From Mesorhizobium qingshengii (GTDB lineage: Bacteria; Pseudomonadota; Alphaproteobacteria; Rhizobiales; Rhizobiaceae): a stretch of DNA of 64,000 nucleotides. The translations under genes were made by a program, and so were the position numbers. Positions 33,902-41,190 of the stretch are shown one piece after another (the first letter of the stretch is position 1; each line of letters starts with the position of its first letter). The DNA is taken from positions 62,001 through 126,000 of the forward strand of contig NZ_FMXM01000019.1 in the NCBI RefSeq assembly GCF_900103325.1. The letters run 5' to 3'. Under the pieces are notes generated by a model, which searched no databases, had not been told where the DNA came from, and saw nothing but the letters and a program-made list of their open reading frames with translations.

Positions 33902-33951
33902 GGAACCTGGGTCAGGCACTAGCGCGAGGTGTCAGGTTCCTAGCACCTCGC
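33902..33951 (+). other. Interleaved inverted repeats downstream of the tolC-like gene (possible pseudoknot or alternative hairpins)
   Basis: GGAACCTG (33902-33909) pairs with CAGGTTCC (33933-33940). GCGAGGTG (33924-33931) pairs with CACCTCGC (33944-33951). Both are perfect 8-bp stems, and the order A-B-A'-B' means they can form an H-type pseudoknot or two mutually exclusive hairpins. No T-run follows. The rest of 33952-34137 shows nothing I can name. Confidence 0.5.
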
Positions 33952-34137
33952 AATAAAGGCGCGTTCGCCCGTTTGTGTGGTATCCCACGCAGGCAGACGA
34001 GGTGCCTTGGCAAGCTGGCACGCTCGCAATTCCCGCCAGCCGCGATGTACCAGACAGGGCGCCAAACTCAGCGCGCCCTGAGACTATGGAATTGTGAAAT
34101 CGCGACCGGCTCGGCGCAGCGATACGCCGGTGGCCCT

Positions 34138-35352
34138 TCACGGAACAACGTGAACGGCGGCGAGCTTTAGCGATGAAATACTGGCCGGCGGCCTTTCTTC
34201 TTCCACCGCTCGTGCCAGCCGGTTCCGACCGTCAGATTTGGCTTTGTAAAGCAGTTGGTCGGCTCTCACCATCACGTCATGGAGACTCTCCGCGGATCGA
34301 CGCTCCACAACCCCGAAACTTCCAGAAACGCGACGCGAAGGGGGTATTCGATCAAAGGTCTGGTGTTCTATCCGTTTTCGAATCCGCTCCGCGACGGCGG
34401 CGGCGTCTTCCTCCGGCGTGTCAGGCATCAGAACAGCGAACTCCTCCCCACCAATCCGGCCGGCGATGTCGGATGATTGGATCTCGCTGACTAAAATCGC
34501 ACCTACCTGTCGAAGGACGTCGTCGCCGGCGGGATGACCATAGGTGTCGTTGATCGACTTGAAGTGATCGAGGTCACAAAGGACGAGGGAAACGGAGGCT
34601 CCGCCGGCTCGAGCGACCAAAACGCCAGATCGCTCCTCGAATCCTCGCCGATTGAGCACACCCGTGAGGGGATCGTTGTCGCGCTCGCGACGAAGATCAT
34701 CCAGAAGATCGGATAGCGCGGCCGCCAGGATCGCGAAAGCAAGCGCGGCGCCAAGCACCGCCAATGACACCTGCAGCGCCTGCCAGAACGGCGATTGGCC
34801 GAAGTCGCGTGCCGAGAACAAAGCGTTCGGCCCGGCCGTGAGCGCGGTCCTCGGAAAGAACTGAACCGCAAAGACGAACATGATCCAGAAAAGAGCACGG
34901 TCCACCGGCCTTGTTCGTCGTCCGGGAACCAGCCGAAGCGATGCGATCAGCAGGATCGCGCCATATCCGAAATTCTGGACATAAATGCGCGCAAGCAAAT
35001 GCGGCGTGACATAGCAGAAAAACCAGATCAGGCCCGTGATGACCAGCAGCATAGCCACCTCAACGCGCGGCCCGAGTTGTTTTTGCGATCGTCCGAGGAT
35101 CCCTTCAGTGGCCGCAATGACGGCCGATGTGTAAAACACGCTCGATATAACCGCGTTAGGATACGCTGAGTCCGGAAGATGAAAGATCTGCACCGAAGCG
35201 CCCGCGCAGAACAGTGTGCAAGAGAGGGCAAGAAGCAGCAGGTAGTGCCGTTTTCGCTCGACCAGCCAAGCGCAGCAAAAAACAAAGGAAAACACAAGAA
35301 ACATCCCTGGGGCGATCAAGGACATTGCAATCGTTGACTGGGACTGAGTCAT
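34138..35352 (-). CDS. Membrane-bound diguanylate cyclase (GGDEF)
   Basis: 404 residues. Residues 1-215 hold about six or seven membrane helices in a 7TM-like sensor, and residues 222-385 are a GGDEF domain with NDPLTGVLNRRGFEER near 226 and the active-site GGEEF at 301-305. An acidic Glu as third residue supports activity in making cyclic di-GMP. The product-inhibition RxxD motif five residues before GGEEF is absent (the stretch reads QSSD), so feedback may be lost. The signal sensed is unknown. It is divergent from the haemoglobin gene. Confidence 0.9.
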   Translation of the reverse strand: MTQSQSTIAMSLIAPGMFLVFSFVFCCAWLVERKRHYLLLLALSCTLFCAGASVQIFHLPDSAYPNAVISSVFYTSAVIAATEGILGRSQKQLGPRVEVAMLLVITGLIWFFCYVTPHLLARIYVQNFGYGAILLIASLRLVPGRRTRPVDRALFWIMFVFAVQFFPRTALTAGPNALFSARDFGQSPFWQALQVSLAVLGAALAFAILAAALSDLLDDLRRERDNDPLTGVLNRRGFEERSGVLVARAGGASVSLVLCDLDHFKSINDTYGHPAGDDVLRQVGAILVSEIQSSDIAGRIGGEEFAVLMPDTPEEDAAAVAERIRKRIEHQTFDRIPPSRRVSGSFGVVERRSAESLHDVMVRADQLLYKAKSDGRNRLARAVEEERPPASISSLKLAAVHVVP

Positions 35353-35804
35353 TCTTCCCTTGCTGAGACCTTGCCTTCGCTTTCCTGATTGTCGTCACGA
35401 CACCCTACCAAATCACGCCGAATGATGCCTGAATGCGAATGGTAAGATTTTATGAAAGCGCGGACAGGCTGTGGACTTCGGGAAAAGGTGAAGATTGCGC
35501 GCGTCGTCCTTGGGTGCGCGATGGCGAGATCGGGCCGGCTTCGATAACCGCCGCGTCCCTGGCACTCCATGGTCAACGCATATATAACATACATTGACAA
35601 TATATCTTTTAACTGAGATGCTGGCTCCATTCCACGCCAGGAGATAGCGGGCAACGCAAACCCATCGATCGCCATCGCAGGACATTACAGCGCCTGCGCA
35701 TTTTCGACTCGATGGTCGAGGCGATGCTTCGTATCGGCCGCTCGACCGGCAGAGCGCCGTATGTGCGAGCAACGCCGCCTCGGCCTTGTGAACCAGGAGC
35801 GCAT
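35353..35804. other. Intergenic region between the diguanylate cyclase and haemoglobin genes
   Basis: 452 bases. The notable element is the NsrR-like dyad at 35586-35608 in an AT-rich patch (35575-35615). Elsewhere I see no RNA gene and no convincing ORF. Confidence 0.5.
35586..35608. promoter_or_regulatory. NsrR-like operator
   Basis: The 23-bp stretch begins AACATACATT and ends AATATATCTT. It agrees with its own reverse complement at 18 of 23 positions and has the layout of the NsrR consensus (AAGATGCATTT with a mirrored half). It is about 200 bp upstream of the haemoglobin start codon and two genes before an NsrR-like regulator, so NO-responsive control of this region is likely. Confidence 0.55.
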
Positions 35805-36269
35805 ATGAGCGGAAATCGCCGCAGCAAGAGCACCATCATCCTGGACGGCGTTCCGTTGCCGGATGTGCTTGACGACACCATGATCCATGGTGTGGTTCAC
35901 GGCTTCTATGATGAAATTCGCCGCGATGAGCTTCTCGGCCCCATCTTCCACCAGAAGATCCAGCCCAACGAGTGGCCGCGTCATCTGGCAAAGATGTGTG
36001 ACTTCTGGTCCTCGACACTCCTGCGAACGACCCGATATGAAGGGCGGCCCCTGCCGCCACATCTGGCGATTTCCGGCCTTGGCGAGGTGCATTTCCGGCG
36101 TTGGCTGAAATTGTTTCGCGCCACGGTGCACCGCATCTGCCCGCCCGAGGTGGCGGCGCTTTTCATGGATCGCGCGTTGCGCATCGCCCACAGCTTTCGT
36201 CTTGCGGTCGCCTTCAACCGTGGCGAGACCACAATTGGCATCGAGCCGATTGCCGAGAAAGAGCTGTGA
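35805..36269 (+). CDS. Truncated haemoglobin, group III-like
   Basis: 154 residues from ATG 35805, which follows CCAGGAG; the frame upstream (35712) is not protein-like. The globin core has FYDEIRRDELLGPIF near 29, the MCDFWSSTLL segment near 64, and a proximal histidine in RALRIAHSF near 125. Group III truncated globins (Campylobacter Ctb type) bind O2 and NO and take part in nitrosative-stress defence. The NsrR-like gene 61 bp downstream and an NsrR-like site upstream support that role. Confidence 0.85.
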   Translation: MSGNRRSKSTIILDGVPLPDVLDDTMIHGVVHGFYDEIRRDELLGPIFHQKIQPNEWPRHLAKMCDFWSSTLLRTTRYEGRPLPPHLAISGLGEVHFRRWLKLFRATVHRICPPEVAALFMDRALRIAHSFRLAVAFNRGETTIGIEPIAEKEL

Positions 36270-36330
36270 GGCCGAATTGGTTTGCATGAGGTTCCCATAG
36301 CTGCACGCAAATCCAAGAAAGGAGCCGCCC

Positions 36331-36792
36331 ATGAGGCTGACCAACTTCTCGGACTATGCTTTGAGGATGCTGATGTACGCGGCCTCCGCTGGCGACCGCC
36401 TGATTACGATCGAGGAGACTGCACGCACCTTCGGGGTGTCGAAAACACACCTCAACAAGGTCGCCAATACCCTGACGCGGGGCGGCTACCTGAAAGCAGT
36501 CCGGGGCCGTTCCGGCGGCCTTGTTCTGGGGCTCCGGCCCGAGATGATCCGGATCGGCGATGTCATACGGTTGACCGAGCCGGATTTCGCGGTTGTAGAG
36601 TGCTTTGCCACCGGAAACCAATGCGTGCTCACTCACTCCTGCAAGCTTTCGAGCATGTTTGGCGAAGCGATGGCCTCCTTCCAGAGCATCCTTGACCGTT
36701 ACACGCTAGCCGACGTCACACTAATGCCCCGGGATTTCCTCGGCAGGCTGCCGCCGCCCCTACCTTCCGGCCTGGCGCGAAGCGGCGCGTAA
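36331..36792 (+). CDS. nsrR: Rrf2-family regulator, NsrR-like nitric oxide sensor
   Basis: 153 residues. The winged helix-turn-helix occupies about 1-75 (TNFSDYALRMLMY, FGVSKTHLNKVANTL, GRSGGLVLG). Cys91, Cys98 and Cys104 (VECFATGNQC and THSC) are placed as the three cluster ligands of NsrR/IscR-type proteins. NsrR holds an Fe-S cluster that NO destroys, releasing repression. It is preceded by AAAGGAG. Its partner gene is the truncated haemoglobin. Confidence 0.87.
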   Translation: MRLTNFSDYALRMLMYAASAGDRLITIEETARTFGVSKTHLNKVANTLTRGGYLKAVRGRSGGLVLGLRPEMIRIGDVIRLTEPDFAVVECFATGNQCVLTHSCKLSSMFGEAMASFQSILDRYTLADVTLMPRDFLGRLPPPLPSGLARSGA

Positions 36793-36805
36793 GATCGGTG
36801 TCTCC

Positions 36806-36946
36806 TTACAAAATGTCGCGCAGCGAAAAATCAAGTGCGGCGCGCTCCAGCATGAAGGGCCTGCTGCTGATCTGATGGAGGCGTGGGGGTAGCGCCTTTG
36901 AGGCGGTCCGCGAGAGGATCGCGGTTGCGATCTCCTGCGAGTCCAT
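36806..36946 (-). CDS. Possible small protein (46 aa), unidentified
   Basis: ATG 36946 opens a 46-codon frame beginning MDSQEIATAILSR and ending LDFSLRDIL. It is protein-like in composition: alternating hydrophobic and charged residues, no repeats. The frame extends only 7 codons upstream before a stop, and no strong ribosome site is seen. It converges with nsrR. It may be a real small gene or the tail of a lost one. The remaining sequence between nsrR and 37183 shows only a short CTCGGCT/AGCCGAG dyad near 37150. Confidence 0.3.
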   Translation of the reverse strand: MDSQEIATAILSRTASKALPPRLHQISSRPFMLERAALDFSLRDIL

Positions 36947-37182
36947 GAACTCGATCGCGCTCTCGGGCTAATGGACACCAAAGCAAGGCAGCCTGACCCT
37001 CGGGCATTGCTCAAACGTCCGAGTGCCGGAAGTCCGTGTAGCAGCCACCTACTACCAGCGACGTGAATTTCGGCGCTATTTAATGGGATTGGCGAACCTC
37101 ACAGAGGCGGTGTAGGGTGCGCCACAAAAGAACAACAAATGAGCCGTACCCTCGGCTCAGCCGAGCGAATCTGGGAGGATTC

Positions 37183-37656
37183 ATGGTCGAGATCATCTCC
37201 AAGCGGGACGGTCCGCGGCGCGAGGATGTTCAGGTCAAGCAGTTGATCGAGCAGAACCGCGCGACCATCGTTCGCCTTGCCGACCAGATCAGCGGTGGCG
37301 GCTATTCGGCTTCCAGGCAGCCACGCCAGCAACCGAAGGCTGAAGGACTGATCATCCATGTCGGCGGCAGCGCGGCGACCGCCGCCGAAGCGAGCCCGTC
37401 CATCCGCGTCACCATGAACGGCCGTGTGATCTCCAAGGATCAGAACACCGGCCGCCAGCTTCATCATATCGGCGACGTCCGCAACCGGGATGGAGAACAG
37501 ATCTTCGTCCTGGCAACGAAGCAGAATGGCTTTTTCTCACCGGTCGACGAAACCATCGCGCAGGCGCTTGCCGAGCTGGATGGGTCCCGGCTGACCGCGA
37601 CTTATGCCGAGGAGCAGCTTGCAGCCGACATCGGAGCGAAACTCGGCATCGACTGA
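37183..37656 (+). CDS. Conserved-looking hypothetical protein
   Basis: 157 residues from ATG 37183, preceded by GGGAGGA. The N-terminal half is a charged helix (DVQVKQLIEQNRATIVRLADQI, about 16-37) followed by a Ser/Gln-rich linker. The C-terminal half looks beta-rich (LIIHVGG, SIRVTMNGRVISKD, QIFVLATKQNGFFSP) and ends in a helix. No signal peptide or membrane span. I do not recognise the family. It precedes the mimR-like gene on the same strand with an 85-bp gap, so it need not share its function. Confidence 0.7.
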   Translation: MVEIISKRDGPRREDVQVKQLIEQNRATIVRLADQISGGGYSASRQPRQQPKAEGLIIHVGGSAATAAEASPSIRVTMNGRVISKDQNTGRQLHHIGDVRNRDGEQIFVLATKQNGFFSPVDETIAQALAELDGSRLTATYAEEQLAADIGAKLGID

Positions 37657-37741
37657 CAGCCGGCATTCGGGCGTCGTTGCGCACGTCCAATCCGTGACAG
37701 CATACAGAAATGGCATACCTCAAAGGTACTGTGATGACTGA

Positions 37742-39820
37742 ATGAAACACGCGAGCGGCCCTAATCCGATGAAAAACGATGCTCTTCCGACGCGTGCGTC
37801 GATGGCCACCGGACAGCTGGTTTTAGACAGGATCGACTATGATGAGCGCGCCACCATGCGTGCCTGGGAGAGTTTTCTTTCCGACGAGCCGACATCCGCT
37901 CGCGATCCGGTCCACGTCCGCTCCCTCATCCATGATTCCTGGTATCGCAGCGCCACCGGCGGCATCAACGCTCAAGGGATTGAAGCGCCGCTAAGCAGCG
38001 ACCGTGACGAGATCGAATATCTGACCCGCGCCAATGCCGAGCTGCTTTCGGCGGCGCGACGATCGTTTGCGTCCCTTGGCCAGTTGCTGGAAGGAACGGG
38101 AGCGATGCTCGTGCTCGCCGACAGTGACGGCGTGCTGATCGACGCCATCGGCGACAAGAAGACCTTGCATGACGGCATGGACATTCATCTGGGCATCGGG
38201 GGCAAATGGAACGAGGACGCCGTCGGAACCAACGGCATCGGCACTGCGCTGTGGACCGGCGAGCCGATTTTCGTCCACGCTGCCGAACATTTCTGTGCCG
38301 GCATCAAATCCTGGACCTGTGCCGGCGCGCCGATCCGCGACCCTCTGGATGGCAAGATCATCGGCGTTGTCGACCTGTCGGGCTACTCGCCGATCTTCCG
38401 GCCGCACAACACGGCGCTCGTCGCCGCCACCGCCAGGCAGATCGAAAAGGCGCTGGCCGAACAGCAGCAAGAGCAGCGAACGCGCCTGCTCGAAGCCTTC
38501 ATATCCTCGGCACCCAGCTACCGCCAGAAGGACGGGTTGGTGATCGTCGATCATCGCGGCCGCGCGATCTTCTGCAACAACGTGCCCAACGGCGACACCA
38601 CGGAGATGATGGACGGCCCGATGGAGCCGGGGCGCGGTCGTTGGCTGATGAACCTGCCAGCGTCCGGCTCCGAGACCGATCTCGCCAGCGCGCTGCCGGC
38701 GCATCTGCGATCCTGTCATGTCACACCGCTGAAACTCGATGGCGACCTTCGTGGCGCGGCTCTGGTGTTTCCCTCGGTGCCGGCCGTCTCCAGCATGACG
38801 GTGATACATCGAGAGGGGAACAAACACCTTCGGACAGCCGCGGCGATGATCGTCGGCGACAGCGAAAAATTGCTGGCTGCCGTCGATGTCGCCTCCCGGG
38901 TGGCCGGGTCGAACGGCGTCACCTCGTTGCTGATAGAGGGCGAAACGGGCGTCGGGAAGGAGTTGTTTGCACGACTTGTCCATGCCGGCAGCCGGCGCAC
39001 CGAAAACGACCCGTTCATCGCCATGAATTGTGGCGCGATCACCAAGGAATTGTTCGGCAGCGAATTGTTCGGTCATGTCGCCGGCGCCTTTACCGGAGCT
39101 TCGCGTGACGGCAAGCCGGGCATCTTCGAACTCGCCAATGGCGGCGTGCTCAGCCTTGACGAAATCGGCGAGTTGCCGCTCGAAATCCAGCCCTTCCTGT
39201 TGCGTGTGCTGGAGGAGCGCGTGGTCCACCGCATCGGTGACTCGAGAGGCCGCCCGGTGGACGTGCGACTGGTCGCCTCGACCAATCGCGACCTCAAGCA
39301 GGAAGTCGCGGCCGGGCGCTTCCGCAGCGATCTCTATTACCGCATCGGTGCGGTCTCGATCCAGGTCCCGGCTTTGCGCGACCGCGGCGACGACGTGCTG
39401 CTGCTGATCGAGCATTTCAACCGGCGGATCGCGAAGCTGGCAGGCAATGATCCGCTGGAGTTTTCAAACGACGCGCTTGATGCGCTGCTTGCCTATCGCT
39501 GGCCGGGAAATGTGCGTGAACTCAAGAACCTGGTGGAGCGCCTGCATATACTGGCGCGCGGCGGCACGATCGAGCTGCAGGACCTTCCCGGAGAAATCAG
39601 TGCGGGCAATCGCGACACCATGGCCGTGCACGGCGACCATCCCACGGCCATGCTCGAAGCACCGGTGTGCTCGTTCGAGGATGCCGAACGCCAGGCGATC
39701 AAGAATGCGCTTGTCGCCGAGGGCGGCAATCTCAGCAAGGTTGCGCTAAGGCTCGGCATTTCGCGGCCGACGCTCTATCGCAAGCTCGGTCAATACGGCA
39801 TCCGGCGCGGTTTCCTCTAG
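37742..39820 (+). CDS. mimR: Sigma-54-dependent activator of the AcoR/MimR type
   Basis: 692 residues. Residues about 60-240 form the sensory GAF-type region (VHVRSLIHDSWYRS, then LVLADSDGVLID, and GTNGIGTALWTGEPIF near 162). The AAA+ domain spans about 380-600 with Walker A GETGVGKE near 400 and GAFTGA near 448, the loop that contacts sigma-54. The C-terminus is a Fis-type helix-turn-helix (LSKVALRLGISRPTLYRKL near 665). Activators of this type drive monooxygenase operons such as mimABCD in response to alkane or ketone substrates. It faces the mim operon tail to tail, and that operon has a matching -24/-12 promoter. The gene symbol is by context. Confidence 0.88.
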   Translation: MKHASGPNPMKNDALPTRASMATGQLVLDRIDYDERATMRAWESFLSDEPTSARDPVHVRSLIHDSWYRSATGGINAQGIEAPLSSDRDEIEYLTRANAELLSAARRSFASLGQLLEGTGAMLVLADSDGVLIDAIGDKKTLHDGMDIHLGIGGKWNEDAVGTNGIGTALWTGEPIFVHAAEHFCAGIKSWTCAGAPIRDPLDGKIIGVVDLSGYSPIFRPHNTALVAATARQIEKALAEQQQEQRTRLLEAFISSAPSYRQKDGLVIVDHRGRAIFCNNVPNGDTTEMMDGPMEPGRGRWLMNLPASGSETDLASALPAHLRSCHVTPLKLDGDLRGAALVFPSVPAVSSMTVIHREGNKHLRTAAAMIVGDSEKLLAAVDVASRVAGSNGVTSLLIEGETGVGKELFARLVHAGSRRTENDPFIAMNCGAITKELFGSELFGHVAGAFTGASRDGKPGIFELANGGVLSLDEIGELPLEIQPFLLRVLEERVVHRIGDSRGRPVDVRLVASTNRDLKQEVAAGRFRSDLYYRIGAVSIQVPALRDRGDDVLLLIEHFNRRIAKLAGNDPLEFSNDALDALLAYRWPGNVRELKNLVERLHILARGGTIELQDLPGEISAGNRDTMAVHGDHPTAMLEAPVCSFEDAERQAIKNALVAEGGNLSKVALRLGISRPTLYRKLGQYGIRRGFL

Positions 39821-39836
39821 ATTCGCCCACCAGTAC

Positions 39837-39865
39837 AAAAAACCCCGCGGCATTCGCGCCGCGGG
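39837..39865 (-). terminator. Rho-independent terminator, minus orientation
   Basis: CCCGCGGC (39844-39851) and GCCGCGGG (39858-39865) form an 8-bp stem with a 6-nt loop, and A6 at 39837-39842 becomes a U-run on the minus strand. It lies 17 bp past the mimR stop and may also hinder read-through from that side, although no T-run follows on the plus strand. Confidence 0.7.
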
Positions 39866-39941
39866 TTGGGGAAGGCTCGTTGACCGAAATTGCCTTCAGG
39901 CAGCGGTCGCGGGGATGATCCACTCTTCACGACGGCACCGG

Positions 39942-40055
39942 TCACTTTCGCCGAGAGTAGCCGAGGATGTTGCTGATGATCCGCGAAATCACCACGGCGG
40001 CCGCGACCTTGATGATGTCGCCGACGCCTTCGCCATAAGCGGCGGCACAAAACAA
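39942..40055 (-). CDS. Possible 37-aa hydrophobic peptide between two terminators
   Basis: On the minus strand a frame opening with TTG at 40055 reads AAAYGEGVGDIIKVAAA, then VVISRIISNILGYSRRK, and stops at 39942. The pattern (helix with Gly kink, hydrophobic core, basic end) looks like a small membrane-active peptide. It starts inside the U-run of the adh terminator and ends before a second terminator. It has no ATG and no ribosome site, so it may instead be the tail of a lost gene or part of a small RNA. Confidence 0.25.
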   Translation of the reverse strand: MFCAAAYGEGVGDIIKVAAAVVISRIISNILGYSRRK

Positions 40056-40079
40056 AAAAGCGCCGCGCCATGACGCGGC
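40054..40079 (-). terminator. Rho-independent terminator of the alcohol dehydrogenase gene
   Basis: GCCGCG (40062-40067) pairs with CGCGGC (40074-40079), and A6 at 40054-40059 gives a U-run on the minus strand. It lies 36 bp after the adh stop codon and marks the 3' end of the mim operon. Confidence 0.75.
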
Positions 40080-40115
40080 ACGCCCGCTTTCGTGCCGCGT
40101 CCCGTCCGGAGGCTT

Positions 40116-41159
40116 TCAGGGCACGATGACGCCACGTCCGGTGAACCGACGGTTCTTGAAATCGTCGAGCGCGGTGTTGATGCTGGCGAGATTGTATTCG
40201 GTGTAGTGCATCTTCACCTTGCCGTCGGCGTTCAGCTCCATCAGTTCGACAAGCTCGGTGAAATTGCCGACCAGGCTGCCGCCGATGTTGATCTCCTCGA
40301 TGACGAGATGCGCGGTCGGTACGTTGATGTTGCCGCCATAGCCGACGACGAACAGTTGCCCGCCCTTGCGCACCATCTTCCAGCAGATGTTCTCGACACC
40401 GAGTTCACCGACGAAGTCGATGACCACATGGGCGCCGCCGCCGGTGATCTGGCTGACCTCCTCGATGACGTTTGGCCCACCGTCGAGCACGAAGTCGGCG
40501 CCAAGGTCCTTGGCCAGCACCCGCGCCGCCGGCTCGCGATCCACCGCGATAATGCGGCAACCCGAGATCGCGTGCAGCGATTGCAGCGCGATATGGCCGA
40601 GCCCGCCAATGCCGAGCAGCACGCAATAACTGCCTGGTCGCAGCAGCTTCGCCGCCCGCTTGGCGGCGCGGTAGGCAGTGATGCCGGCATCGGCGAGCGG
40701 CGCCACCTCGATCGGCGTGATGTTGGCGTTCAGCTTGATCAGCGAACGTTCGCTGGTGATGAAATATTCGGCGAAGCCGCCATTCATGCCGAGGCCGGGG
40801 AATTGGCCGTTGTCGCAATACATGTCCTCGCCGTGGCGGCAGTTGAGGCAGATGCCGCATGAGCGGAAGGGATGGCAGATCACGGCATCGCCGCGCTTGA
40901 CCGACCTGACACCGCTGCCGACTTCCTCAACCCAACCGGCATTCTCGTGGCCCATGATGTAAGGCAGGAGCGTGCCTTCGGGGTCCATGGTCGGCTTCCA
41001 CACACCCTCGATGATGTGCAGATCGGTGCGGCAGAGGCCGGCAGCACCCACCCTAACGATCACCTCGTCGGGAGCGGTGATCGTCGGCGCCTTGACCTCC
41101 TCGATCCTGAGCTGGACGTTCATCTTCGGATCGTATTCGTAAAGTCTGGCAGCTTTCAT
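40116..41159 (-). CDS. adh: Zinc-dependent alcohol dehydrogenase (NAD(P)+), mim-cluster associated
   Basis: 347 residues of the medium-chain family. Catalytic zinc ligands are Cys43 in GLCRTDLH and the GHE histidine in IMGHENAG near 71. The structural zinc loop has four cysteines in SCGICLNCRHGEDMYC near 99-115. The cofactor motif is LLGIGGLGHIALQ near 181. In propane and acetone monooxygenase clusters the equivalent enzyme oxidises 2-propanol or related secondary alcohols to the ketone. It is the last gene of the run, 31 bp after the GroEL gene. Confidence 0.9.
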   Translation of the reverse strand: MKAARLYEYDPKMNVQLRIEEVKAPTITAPDEVIVRVGAAGLCRTDLHIIEGVWKPTMDPEGTLLPYIMGHENAGWVEEVGSGVRSVKRGDAVICHPFRSCGICLNCRHGEDMYCDNGQFPGLGMNGGFAEYFITSERSLIKLNANITPIEVAPLADAGITAYRAAKRAAKLLRPGSYCVLLGIGGLGHIALQSLHAISGCRIIAVDREPAARVLAKDLGADFVLDGGPNVIEEVSQITGGGAHVVIDFVGELGVENICWKMVRKGGQLFVVGYGGNINVPTAHLVIEEINIGGSLVGNFTELVELMELNADGKVKMHYTEYNLASINTALDDFKNRRFTGRGVIVP

Positions 41160-41190
41160 GGCTGTGTCCTTTCAAAATGTCTGGATTGCT

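Noticed and set aside
36760..37014. 84-codon minus-strand frame after nsrR
   Set aside because: Ser/Arg-rich without pattern; the 46-codon frame in the same place is more plausible.
39817..40071. 84-codon minus-strand frame across both terminators
   Set aside because: It runs through two terminator stems and is Arg-rich nonsense; a different frame there is slightly more protein-like.
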